Below are positions 1 through 12,031 of a DNA stretch of 64,000 bases, piece by piece. The position numbers and the translations under genes were made by a program. Every line of letters starts with the position of its first letter. The first letter of the stretch is position 1. Under the pieces are notes generated by a model. It was not told where the DNA came from and searched no databases. It was given only the letters and a program-made list of their open reading frames with translations. This DNA is from Raffaelea ambrosiae (taxonomy: Eukaryota; Ascomycota; Sordariomycetes; Ophiostomatales; Ophiostomataceae): positions 3,931,869-3,995,868 of the forward strand of contig PCDI01000001.1 in the NCBI GenBank assembly GCA_002778195.1. Reading direction: 5' to 3'.

Positions 1-1767
1 CTTTGCCAACCCGACTTTTTTACGGAACCACACCCCGAATCCTTCCTGGCGCTAGAACAGGTACGAGTTGCACGAATCGGCGGTGGCAAGGCCGTCGGAG
101 GGTTTCGTTCGGCCAGGCACCGTCGCGACGGAACTGGAGTCCCCTCCCACAAAGGAGCTGGGCAGCCTGCCTGCCAGCCAAATTTGGAGGATGCCCCCCT
201 TCCAATCGCGAATGGCAAACACGACCTTTGTACCACAACTAGTATCTCCCCAAAGTCCGCCGCAGTCCCATTTGGGGCTATTGCAAGCGCGCGAGAGAAG
301 AGACCAGACCAGACGCTCGGCTCCGGCAAAGCGTGTTACAAAGTAACTACATAGTACTACTCGTACATAGCATGTAATTGACCACACCCCCCCTCCAGGG
401 TACTTGTCTGCTTTTGGCAAATGCGACTCTGCTCATGTATGAGTATCCTGACTTTGGGAGACTTCACCGCCAGTATGACGGCTGGGCTGAGCTCGTTGGC
501 TCTTTGCTGGCCTTGTTTGACTGCACAAGTGGCCTGCCTGAAGCCGTTTGTCTCCTGTCTCTTTTGTGACAGCATCAACGTTTGGAACGGTCTTTGTTAT
601 GCTTTCGGGAAACGAGGGCGCCATGTTTCGTCAATGAAAAAAAAAAGGTGGAAGAACAAATCATTCCTCCTATGAGCGTGTAAGAGAGCGACACAACCGA
701 CGATAAAACATGCAAGTCTCACTTTTTTTTTTCTTAGTGGTCAGTAACTAGCAAGTGACAGGGCTGTATGGCAGCGGGTTTGCGCGCGTCGCTTCCCCGT
801 TGGAGCTGCAGCGTATTTTTGTGGTTCTCGTCAACTTCCATCGCCTGCAGGGAAAGCACGTCGTGAATGTGGATTTGCATCTTGGGTAGCATCATCGGTG
901 GGCAAGAGAGATGCACTGAACAAAAGTTCCCACAGGCTGGGCTCTGGACCCTCGCAGCTCTGGGGCAGTTGCTTTGCAGTTCTTTTTTGGGGGGGAGGGG
1001 GGCAACTCCATGACCATGCATATCTCATATTTCTATTTCCTCCTCAAGACGTTCTTTTCTAAAGTTGCATTTTTTGTGTCTTCGCAGTCCGCCACCATCC
1101 GGGTTTTCTGATGCCTGTTCCGGTGTGTGGCTATCCCGGGATCAACGACCCGTATATGGAAGAAACCACCGTCGTATAGGGGATAACTATGAAGTATGGA
1201 ATATGAAAGATGAACGATGCAAGATGCTTCTTGTCAGAAAAGGGGAAAAAGTAGCGGAATTCCCTCCAGCTCGAAATACGAGCAGCAAGTCGGAGCAGCG
1301 CAACGAGAGCACTAAAAAACAAACAAAAATCCAGAGACAATAGTATGAGAGCAAAAAAGCAAGCATACATAGTACAATACTATCTACACGCCTTCCTCAA
1401 GCCTGTTGCAGAGGAATATCAGAACTCACAAAACACTACTCGTACACAGCCAACGGACAAGCCTAAAGAGGAAAAGGAAAACAAAGAAACGAGCCTATCA
1501 GCAAACACCGCCCACGGGGGGAAGCCACAGCAAAGCCAGTAAAGGTGAGCGTACATACTCTGTACTCTAGTACATAGTAGGTAGTAGGCCCAGCAAAGAC
1601 CAGGCTAGGCCAGCATAAACTAGCCAGTGGCCAGCTAAGGAAAACAGCGCAAGGGCGGTCTATGGCCAGGCCAGCAGCAAGGAATGTGGGCGGTCAACGT
1701 CCACCGGCCTTGTCTTCTGTGTACGAGTACAGCGTATACATTGGGTATCCTTCTCGTGGCCGTCGTG

Positions 1768-1812
1768 GCTTGTGTGTGGTCGTGTGTGTGCGTGTGCGTG
1801 TGTGTGTGTGCG
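1768..1812. repeat. TG-rich microsatellite
   Basis: A run of alternating T and G (TGTGTG with CGTG interruptions) in non-coding DNA. It is one of three dinucleotide tracts in the left arm. Confidence 0.9.
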
Positions 1813-3262
1813 GCCTGTCGGTGGTTGGTATTTCCTTTTTCCTTGGGGTGTCGCCACGTCCGGTCGCTTCTGATTGGCCAATTGATTGCTTCTTTCCCGA
1901 CCCGGCAAAATGTCTCACTGGTAGCCCCGGGCCAGCTTCTGTTTCTTGCTGGCCTCGTACGATTTCTGTGGTTTCTTTTTGCCTTGCATCCTGGGGCAAG
2001 GGAGAGAGAGCCACACACACACTCTCTCTCCTGTGGAAGTAAACCTCGTTCTTGCGCGAGGCAATGGGTTCCTCTCATACGTCTGTCCTTTGGCCTTGTG
2101 CAAGCAACACTATCTTGCACGAGTCTTGCACGAGTGTCTTGCTCGTATGGTAGTGCATTGTTCCCATGTGCATCCTTGTCCGTCTGTCGTGTTTTCTTCT
2201 TTTTTGCATAGCTTTCTTGATAGTTTTTCCATAGTCTCTGTCCTTTTGTCTTGTTTCTTCTTCTTCTTTCTTCTTCTTTTTTTTATTTGCCCGTCTTTTT
2301 CTTCTTCTCAAAGGATCCCCCGAGCGAACAAAGTGGCTCTCCATATGTTTGGGACCTTTCCCTTCCTCCCTGGATGCCTGTTCGCTGGGATTCTGATTTC
2401 TGACTCGTGCCCTGCATGTTAGTCCCAATGGTTTCTTGCCTGCGGGTTTTTTGCCCACTTCCTTTTTCATGCTTCTTGCTTCTGCGCAGAGTCCTTTTGT
2501 TCCCCAGCAGCCCTTCCTGACAGAAGCGATGCAACCCCCCTCGCGAGCAACCACAGCAGGAACAGCAAGAAAGGGCAGAATACACAGGAAAAGCAGGAAA
2601 AGCAGGAAAAAGCAGCGCATGTATGGGCCATACAGCATACTTTCGTCTGTCCCCCCTCGCCCAAGGACGAAAATAACGCGCCCATAAAATGTCCGACGTC
2701 ACTAGGTTTGCGACCCTTGCGTCCCAGAGAACCGGATAACTATGGGCAAGACGCAGGACTGCCGAAGCCGCCGCGGCCTTTTTTTTTTTTTTTCTAAATC
2801 AAGGTCCCTCCAAGCAAGCGTGTTGCAGAGTTCCATCCCGAGGAGAAAAAAAAGAGGAGGCAACAAAAAGTGAGGGGTAGTAGAATCACAGGATAGAATG
2901 CCATCTACGAGTATGCACTCGTATAAGTGAGTTAGTTGACAACTCTTCCGCGAGAGAGGACCACAAGACAAGAGCGTTGCTTGTCCCCGTCCTCACATGC
3001 GAGCACAAGGACCAACCAACGGACGCATGCATAAACCGTCGAGTGCACATGCAAGATACCGCAGACTTCGGCGTGCTCCTGTATTAGTCTCTGGCCGTTT
3101 TGGAGGGGGGGCAGTGTCCAGCAGACGTTAGGACACCCTCTTCTGGAAGGCAAAAAAACAAAAAGCACAAGCCAACACGCGTGCGTCCCTCTGGTTATGC
3201 ACGTGCTCTCTGCTGGGTCTCCCTGGCTTGTGAGGTGTGTGTACGTTGTACATAGTAGCTTA

Positions 3263-3284
3263 GTGTGTGTGTGTGTGTGTGTGT
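3263..3284. repeat. (TG)n microsatellite
   Basis: A pure TG dinucleotide run in non-coding DNA, close to a TACATAGTA motif at 3,249. Confidence 0.9.
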
Positions 3285-3502
3285 TGCTGTCAAAGGAGTC
3301 TTGGCCGGAGGGGAGTCCGGCTAGGTCCGCCTGGCACTGGCCACCACCGGACTGGCCACCACTCGTACTGGGAAAGGGACTCCAAGCCAGGTTCGCGAGC
3401 CGTCTGCTCCGTACTCGTAATAGTTAGCTTGCGTACGATTGTCTGCGTCTGGCCGCCCTAGGGGACGTTGAGAACCACAGAAGCCCGCCCGTCCGTGGTT
3501 GG

Positions 3503-3533
3503 TCCTAGCAGTTCCTAGGCAGTTCCTAGGCAC
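3503..3533. repeat. 11-bp tandem repeat (TCCTAGGCAGT)
   Basis: About three imperfect copies of an 11-bp unit containing TTCCTAGG. It is non-coding and one of four 11-bp-period repeats in the first 8.3 kb. Confidence 0.75.
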
Positions 3534-4015
3534 TCTCCTAAGACAGGCCTAACCAGTTTCGAGCGCAGAACTGGAGAAAGCTGTCTCTGATTCTCAAACG
3601 TTGCCCGGTGGGCTGTGCTTTTCTTGCTGTGAGCATCTCGTTCACCCAATCCCACCTGCCGTCCAGCTGTGCGATCTTGCATACTTTGTAGTATCTTACC
3701 AATCAACCCTTTCACCATTCTCACTCAAGCACCACAGCTGCAAAAGGTCGATCGAGGCCCCGTTCGCCGACCACATCTTCCCTGCTGCAGCTCTTCCAGC
3801 CGAGCAAGGGAGAGGAGAGAGAGCGCTGCACTCTGTTCCCACAGAAGCCCGGCACAAGCGTCCCCCGTTCCGACCACCACAGGGCAGTACAACCCCCCCC
3901 CCCCCGTATCTCCATTCCGTTGCAGGGCCAAAGGGAGATCAGCAAGTGATCATCGATCGCCCACTTTCTCTCGTCCAGTCTTGCTTACATCCTTGTCCGT
4001 CTGTGCCCTGTCCCC

Positions 4016-4056
4016 CCCACACACACGCACAGGCACAAACACACACACACACACAG
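4016..4056. repeat. (CA)n microsatellite
   Basis: A CA dinucleotide tract with GCA interruptions, in non-coding DNA. Confidence 0.9.
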
Positions 4057-4518
4057 ACCGACATCTAGTCAGAGCCCAGGCCCCAGAAGTTATCTTGGTG
4101 TGGTCTTGGTTTCAAGGACCGTATGATCTGTGGAGTCGGCGACTATTTGAATTGATATTTGATTTGGCTTTTTGGCTTTTTGGCGGTGTCCTCTTTTGGG
4201 GACTCGTAGTCGACTACTTGCCGATGGCTGCAACTACGAGTACTGGTACTGGTCGGAGAGGCAGAGTCGCTCTTTCCCCCCTTACCCTTGGCTTGCTCCT
4301 GCCATACGCGTAAAGGTAGCGCGGACGCTAGTCGGCTAGGCCCCGTATGTACCCAAGATACATGAGCCGCACACCCACACCAGCCAAACTGGCTCCCAAA
4401 CGGCGGGTTTGACTGGGTACCACCCCAGAGAGCCAGGCAAGAAAGGCATTGTCACTTTTTATTGTCTTCCAGTGGTTCCAACATGCGGCTTTGCATACAT
4501 GGTACAAGTTACGAGTAA

Positions 4519-4534
4519 TACATAGTACTATGTA
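4519..4534. repeat. Perfect 16-bp palindrome TACATAGTACTATGTA
   Basis: The 16-mer equals its own reverse complement and consists of two facing copies of the TACATAGTA word that recurs through the left arm. It could bind a dimeric protein or be a mobile-element footprint. The sequence alone does not decide which. Confidence 0.8.
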
Positions 4535-6040
4535 GTTACCAACAAAGAAAAAAGAAAGTAAAAAAGTGAAAACTGATAGAAATGTCCTGGTCAACACCGC
4601 CCAACACAGCCAAAAAAACATGGAACACAGCAAGGAACAGCAAGCCACAGGGACGAGAGAGAACAAAGCAAAAAAAATTAAAAATACAGGCCCTTGTTTA
4701 CCCTTGCGTGCAGGATCGAAAAGAAATGAAAAAAAAAAATCTGCGGCATTAGTAGGCGTTTGATGCTCGTTTGCCCTCGTTGTGGGTGCAGATAGCAGAT
4801 CAGAGAGGTGGTCCAGGCTCTCTGTCAATCTACAGACTTGTAAGCGATGCCTCTCTACATGCGAGTAGTCAAAAGGCCATGCAAGTAGGGAGCAGCGACC
4901 GGTGTTAGGATAGCGCCGCAAGGGGTTCGAAGAAACAATCGACTGAAGAGAAAGAAAGAAAAACCCAACAGAAGAATGACAGAAGCCTGTAGTGAACAGA
5001 CAACCCGTTTATCGTCGTCATCCCTTCGTCCCGCGTGCCCGCGGCCCCCAACATGTTCGTTTCGCTTTGTTCTGTTCTGTTTCGTTTTGTCTCTCTTTTC
5101 TTTCTTTTTTGTTTTGTTCTTTGTCTCTGGCTTTTTCTCTCCCTGCGATCGCGAAGATCTTGCTGTTTTGAGAATCGATCTAGAAGCAGAGGGGGATGCA
5201 ACAACAAAACTGCAACCCCCTCGCGTCATGGCAGCCCCATATCGTAACTACATGGTAGAAGAAGGCAAGAGAACACGAACACGGGAGCCTGTGCCCAGCT
5301 GTGCCCGCGGGGCGTGCAGCTGCCCCAGACTGAGGTCGCATACGAAAATGAACAGTCTCCTCGCTTTGCCCCAAGCGTTCCCAGGCGCTCCTAAGCGTCC
5401 CCAAAAACGAAAGAACCAACTTCCAAGCCGGGTTGGGGATCAGCAACAACGCTAAGTCGCCGGTAGTTTCGCAAGGATAAGAGACGAGACGCAGAACATG
5501 CATCAACTCATACTCACTCTCTCTGGCGCGTCGGTTTCCTCTATGTTCTTTCCACCCCCCTGCTCTCCTTTGACATACATAATACTATCGTAGCGCCTAC
5601 CCTGGGAACCCCCCCTTCCAAACCTACTAGTTATGTACATACTATGTACGTGCTTTCCGCTACGCCTGATTTGCGTGATTTGCCCAGTTGCATTTTCTTA
5701 CTTGCAGCAGTTCTTGGGGCTGGGAGGAAACGGTGTGGACGTGTCAAGAGTAGTTTAGAGCGAATCCATCAGAGCAGACGAGGGACCTGCCCTCTGTCTG
5801 GCAAAGCAAGGTTCATCCTGGCTGCTCATCCTGGCTGTTTTCCCTCTTTCTCTCTCTTTTCTTCCTTTCTTCGGGAAGGGCACCTGCCGGCTCTTCCACT
5901 CCGAGCCGCTGCGCGAATGCCCGACAGTTTTCTTTGGAGGGAGGGGGGTTTGCCCCTTTCCGCCCTGTATGTCTCTCTTTCCTTGTATGGTATCTGGACC
6001 CTGGTCGCACCCTCTGGGAATGATTCCGCCATTCCGTGCT

Positions 6041-6088
6041 TACATACTTTGTAGTACCTAGTACATACTATGTCATACTATGTAGTAG
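6041..6088. repeat. Cluster of TACATA/CTATGTA half-sites
   Basis: Within 48 bp there are several variants of the motif: TACATACTTTGTAGTA, TACATACTATGT and CATACTATGTAGTAG. This is the densest cluster of the word in the window and lies in non-coding DNA. Confidence 0.75.
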
Positions 6089-6384
6089 CAACCTGTCAAT
6101 TCCTCCCTCCCGATCCTTCGTGCCTTCCTCGGTCTCTTTCCTCTTCGCTCGGCGGGTCCTCCCTGGCCCGGTTGCCTTTTAGCGGCCCCAAAGGGGAGAG
6201 GGGGGGTTGCTTGCTGTGGCAAACTCTTGTGTAGCGAGCTCTGTTGTCCCATGTCTGGCAGGTTTACTGGGCAGGTCCTATGTGTTTAGGCGGGTTTGGG
6301 CAGGTTTAGGCAGGCTCCGGTGTCAGGGCAAGGAACAGGAGCAGCGGGATAACAGCGGGCAGGTCCTCTTTTTGTGGGCTTCTG

Positions 6385-6425
6385 TTGGTGTCCTCTTGGT
6401 GTCCTCTTGGTGTCCTCTTGGTGTC
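6385..6425. repeat. 11-bp tandem repeat (TCCTCTTGGTG)
   Basis: Three exact copies of the 11-bp unit plus flanking partial copies. Non-coding. Confidence 0.85.
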
Positions 6426-7740
6426 GTTTAGGCCAGTTTTTTGGCAACTTTTGGCGTCGTGTCACTCATCCCGTGTAGCGGTCAGCAACAGGCCATACTC
6501 ATCTTACCGCCCATCTGCTGTGGTAGTTAGTTCTGTGCTCCCAGAACGGCTGCTACCCTTGTTCCGCTACATTCCGGCACTCACTTTCCCCAATGACAGG
6601 ACAGGGACCAGGGAAAGGGACGGGCGGACGTGGACCTTGCACTCGCACCCGGGTAGGGGGGTTTTCGTAGACGTACTAACTCATACTACTTTGCCTGTAT
6701 GGAGATGCTACTACCTCTTTTGGGGGACGAATCTCGATGAAGTGTAAGCTCTTGTTTGGCAAAGCTTTTTTTCGGAGGAGAGGCAACTGGGCCTGCTCCC
6801 CAATGAGGAACTAGAGAGCCGAGGAGGACCCAAAGCTGGGGGAGACCCCAGTTGCCTTGCCTTGCCCTGAAAGAGAAAGGTCCTGGCTTTGGGGCAGCTT
6901 TGGGACAGCACACGAAAGGGATAGGTAAGGAACGAGAAGAAAGAGAGAAACGAAAAGAGGGAGGCCGAGTACCCGAGCTTGTTCTCACTGGGGCATCCGA
7001 GGGTAGCGTTTTCTCTAGATAGCTACGGCTGTGGCGGTGACAGGCACTGGCAGGCTTTTTTTTCTTGTGACGGGATTATGACCTGTCAGTCTATTTTCGC
7101 ATATGTCTCCCCTTTTTCGAGAGAAAGCTTGGGCCCGGAGTGTCTCTTTTTGTGCTGTCTTTTTCTCTCGGGTCCAAGCTCCAGAGAAAGACAACCGCCT
7201 TTTGATGGCAGGCCAGCATTTGCCCTGCGGCTGAACAGGGGCTGGAGGGAGCTCGTCCCCCAAAGCACAGACAGAAAGGCAGAATCACCTGTCAAGATGG
7301 ATCCAGCGGAATCCTTTCCTCTCGTTTCTGGTGGTCCCTCGTTGCATTTTCCATCTCTCCATCTCTGCATCTCTGCATCTTTCTATTTTGTTTTCGTCAA
7401 TTGTGACCAAGTGTCCTGACAATATGCCCAGCTTATTTTCCCTCTTGCTTCCTTTTTTTTCGTTGTTGTTTTCGTCACCCCCCTCCCCTGCAATATGTAG
7501 GGGCCAATGTACGAGTTCTATGTAGCATTTATTGTCCTGCGTGTTATGTGTTTTTTGGCAGTTGTACATAGTATTCCGTATACGAGCCGCTCTTTGTTTT
7601 CGTGTGCACGAGTATTGACTTGTCTCGCATGCATCGTATACATGCACTCTTTTTTTCCTCTTCCTCGTTGTCTCACGTTTCGTAACAGGACAACCAGCGG
7701 TGCGTCCGGTCAAGACAAGGAGAAAAAAGAACTAAGAGTC

Positions 7741-7795
7741 GATCAAGAGTTGATCAAGAGTTGATCAAGAATTAATCAAAGATTAATCAAGACTC
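7741..7795. repeat. 11-bp tandem repeat (GATCAAGAGTT), five units
   Basis: Five consecutive 11-bp units. The first two are identical and the next three are progressively diverged (GATCAAGAATT, AATCAAAGATT, AATCAAGACTC). Non-coding. Confidence 0.85.
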
Positions 7796-8207
7796 AAGCA
7801 AACAAAAAGGCAGCCGAAACAATCGACCCTCTCCCTTGCATACGCCGTATGCTTCTCTTTGTCGATGTCCTCTGCGTCGCTTCCCATTCGCTCTCGCCGG
7901 CTGTGGTTGCTTTCTTCTTTTTCTCGGTCTGCTGTTGGTGTTTGCGCGTCTGCCATTGGCCACTGAGGGCCTCAGCCGGTCAAAACTACATAGTACACAC
8001 CCAAGACTACCCAATGCCATCCCTACGCCCAAAAACACCCCCCCCCCCCCAGAGATCGGCGACACAAGGATCAGAGCTTGCGCATGTCTGACTCTGCCAC
8101 AGACCGGCGTGCCCCTCCTCCCTTTTTTTTTTTTGGTTTTCCCCATGCAAGGCGTATCGTAGTGTGCATCGTGCAGTTAGTGTATCGTGGCTCGTCGTTG
8201 CTCTGGA

Positions 8208-8245
8208 ATTGAACTGGAACTGTACTGGAACTGTACTGGAACTGA
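8208..8245. repeat. 11-bp tandem repeat (TGGAACTGTAC)
   Basis: About three copies of the 11-bp unit with a diverged leading copy. Non-coding. Confidence 0.8.
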
Positions 8246-11200
8246 ACCGAAGCAGGAACTCGTTTGTTGCTTTTTCTCAATGTCGTTGTGGTTGGTTCGT
8301 CTGTCTGTCTGACTGCCTGCCTACTTGTTTCTTTTTTGATTCTCCTACCATTCTGTTTTCTTATTTCTGGCGAACTGGCTTGCCTATCCCATGTTTGCAT
8401 CATGGGCTAGCTCACTCGTAAATCAAAACAGTGGTTGTTTGTTCGGTTGGCTGGCAGTTTTTTTATTCCCCTCCCCACGAGGAAACAACATCGCAGTGGC
8501 GTCTACCACGGACGTGACCATCGTACGCGTAGCGGCATTGCCAGCTCGACAGGGCCACCCATTCCCGCAGCACGGAGGGAGGTGCATCGCAGCTGGGCCA
8601 AATGCTCCGTAGCTCTCGAATCCTTTCGCTTCTTTTAGTTTTTCAGTTGTTGTTGTCGTTCCGCCTCTAGCTGTGCAGGAGTAGGGTTGCATCCGGGTCT
8701 GTCTACGCTCTGGCATCGTAGGAATCCAATCCATTGTATGCAAGTGTAAGAGCATATTTGCGTTAATGTGTACCAGTACGCCGTGTATTGTAAGTAGGTG
8801 CCAGTTGCTTTGGTTGGCGTCCTATTACTTTGTATGTATGCACATGCGGCGCTGGTTGCGTCTCACATGCATGGACGGCTTTCTGCATACACAGTAGTCC
8901 ACAGTACCTACATACACAGTCGTCCCCCCTGTCATGGGCCACATCGACAAGCTTCTACGGTGGCTCTTTCTCAATCTGGATGAGCAGCTCTGCGATGACG
9001 TCCTCGAACGACTAAACAAGCAGGCACGATCCAAGTCGTTCTTTCGGTTTTTTTTCCGTCGTCTCATCTACACCGTCTCTCTTCTAGTGTCCTGTCAGTC
9101 CACTGCCTGTTGTCCCTTCGTCTGCTTGCCCCCCTGACCTTTTTCTTTCCTTCTTTCCTCTTCTCGCCGGCCCTGTTTCCCATCTCGGCTTGTCGAGCCC
9201 CGTCCTCTGGACAGTCCTTCTGGATGGTCCGCCGGTAACCTCTTGCCACTCCGGGGACAGGAAAGTGGCACTGACGCAAGACACAATTGCACGGCTTCTT
9301 TTGCCGTCGTAAAGCTGCAGCCACTCGCAGGACGAACCGACGGGTTGGTCGTCGTATTCTGTCATTCTCTCCCCCCTCTGCGGTCCCCACACCCCGGCCT
9401 TCGCTGCAAATGGACTACGGCCAGCCCCAAGGACAGGCCACCACCCACAGCACTACCCAGCACTACCAGCGCTATCCAATCGCACCCAGCAACTAACTAC
9501 CCTCACAACCGTCCCCTGGAATGCTTTTCTTCGCAAAGAATCTATTAAAAAAACAGACTAGAATTAAAAAACCGGGCTGTGGAGGTCAACGGTGGCGGCG
9601 TTCCCTTTTCTGACACCCTTCTCTTCATTCCTTTCTCCGGTCTCTTGCTGGTCTGCCCAGTCTGTCTGTCTGGTACAGGCGTTGAGCTGTCAGGTCCTGC
9701 GCGTGCTTGGGCGGTTCTTGCCTGCCTTGCACCCGTGCCTGCCCGTCGCGGGCCCCATCCATCGCCTCCGGTGGCTTTCCCTTTCCCACACACGCCCTCC
9801 TTCGTGTCATTCACCACCCCCCCTCCCCATTCCCCACTCCCTCTGTCCGCGCCTGCCCTCTGGACATTGCCGAATTCCCATTTTTCTTGTGCGATACATG
9901 TGTAGGGAAGGCTCGAACGAGGGCGGAGGACGCCTATCGTGACTGCCTCTTTTCGGGCCCTTGCCTCTTTTTGCTTGTGCTTTCTTTTTTTTTTCTCGTC
10001 GTGGTCGTTCTGGTCATTCTCGCTGGCCCTCTTTTTCCGACCTGTCAACTATTCTGTTTCCTCTCCTTTCCGCATCGTCTGCCCCCTTTCCCCTCTTCCT
10101 AGCTACGGTGTAGTCAACTAATAGTCAATTTCTCGATGCCCATCTGCTGATTCTGCTTGTCCGATGCCCATTCTTTTTCTCGACTGGGCAAAACGCAAGA
10201 CCCTTTGCAATTGCCCTCGTGAGATTCGCCCCGGCTTTTCGTTTTCGGCCTTTTTTTTTGTTTTTCTTGTTTCGTGATCCAGCTGTCACCTGGACTGACC
10301 TGGGCCTCGGATGGCCACAGAATACTACGAGTACATATCCAGGGCCTCTCTCCCTCCAAATGGCTTCCGTATAGCTGCAATGACCTTCACATCCCTTGTC
10401 TTGCTCGCCATCTTTCTCTTGTCATCAGCATACCAGCATCGATCGCCCTGGCTTCTGTCCGCTCTAGCTCGCCCTTGCTGCCTTTGCTCGCCCTGCCCTC
10501 GCGCAACGGCGATCTCCCGCCGTAGTCCAGAGTCTCGTCTCTTCAGCCGCCTATCAGCATCCCTTTCGGCTTGTCAACTCGTCAATTCATCAACTCTGCT
10601 GGAATCTCAACTGCCACTCCCGAAAATCTGGCCAATTCTTTTGCCAGCCTGCTGAACTCTCATATACAACATCCCAGGGCCTGGATCCTCCCCCCAGTAC
10701 CACCTGGATCGCCCTCTAATACCTGGCCTTCCGTGCTCAACGCCTTATGCTCAACGCCCTCTCCGTGTAAGTGGACCCTTCGCCTTTGCCGTCGCCCATT
10801 TTTCCTGCCACCCTTGTATATGACGCCCCCCCTGGTCTCGCACCCCCCTCTCCTCCTCCTCTCTTATGCATGCAGCACGATTCTTTTCTTTTTCCTTCGT
10901 TCATATACTGCACCTACACATGTATCCCACTTTGCCATACATATACATCCAGATACATCCACAACTTGCTTTCTTCTTCCTGGTGGTCCTTTTTTTTTTT
11001 TTTGGCCAACTATCGACTGCAAGCCCGGCCTGTCTGCCCTGCCCGTAAACTTTCTTTTCTCGCCCACACCGTCTTGCGCAGGCAAGCACCGCGTGTACCT
11101 CCCACTGACTGCCCGCTGCTGCTCAAAGGACAAGAGACCACACAGCAACGCGAACTCGCTTGACGAACGTGTTACTGCAGGACCGCCAGCCCACATACAC

Positions 11201-12031
11201 CCCCCCCCTCTCCCACATCACCACTCCCCTTTCGAATATCAGTTGGCCTCCTCCCCCATCTTTTCCTGGTTATCCCATTCTTTTTCTTTTCTCTCGATAT
11301 ATTATTGTATACCAGCCCTCCGTCCTCCTGCAGCATCGTCCCGGACTTCTTCTACTCTTCCTCACTTACATGCACATACATACACATACATAACACACCC
11401 ACGCCCTACCCACATCGCCCACATCGAGCCGCTCTCTGTGTCTCGCCGTCTCATCTCACAGCCTCCACCGGACGACAGTCGTGTTGTTGTTTTTGTCGCT
11501 TCATCCTGACGCAGCCCAGAACCGCGATCACACCCTGGGAGCATCTCCCGTATCCGCGACGGTCTTCTTTCTCTTCGGGTCTTTTTCTGGTCCTTTTTTT
11601 TCCTGGCTTCCTACGTGGCAACAGGTGCACAACATACGCATACTCCAGCAACCCGAGCCGAATCGCATATATGTTCCTGGACCGCAGCTGAACCGTCTTT
11701 GCTCTCTCGTCTCGAACTTTGGAAAAAGGCCCTTCGTCCTCACCAGTTGTGACACTACTCCAACCGGACATCGGTATTGTCTCTTTGTCTTGTGCTTCAC
11801 TACTTGTTTGTCTTGCTTCTCCTGTTTTTTCCTGCTTTTGTTGCACCAATCGCCGAGTTGATCGGGTTGGCTCTGGACTTCGCTGCTGTGCGACTTCCTG
11901 CTCTTTGAGCAACAACCCTCTTCGGAGGTCCCTCCCTTTTCTCTCTTGTCTTCCACGGCAGTACAACAAGGGTTGCCCAGCCGGCACCATCCTCCTACCC
12001 TTCCACACAAAGCAAACCAAACCCGCAAGCC

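Larger units (their letters stand above)
1..12031. other. Long gene-poor intergenic region
   Basis: No reading frame here shows a recognisable domain, sustained coding composition or consistent splice structure. The region is pyrimidine-rich and carries TG/CA microsatellites, short tandem repeats with an 11-bp period and many copies of the words TACATAGTA and TACGAGTAC. The last 1.5 kb before the gene at 12,032 is strongly CT-rich and probably holds its promoter and a long 5' leader. Non-coding RNA genes or a rapidly evolving short secreted-protein gene cannot be excluded by eye. Confidence 0.6.

Noticed and set aside
10571..11509. Open + strand frame of 312 codons, Ser/Pro/Leu-rich
   Set aside because: The frame is open because the DNA is CT-rich. 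It has no domain, no good start context and abrupt composition changes. It lies where the 5' leader of the gene at 12,032 is expected.
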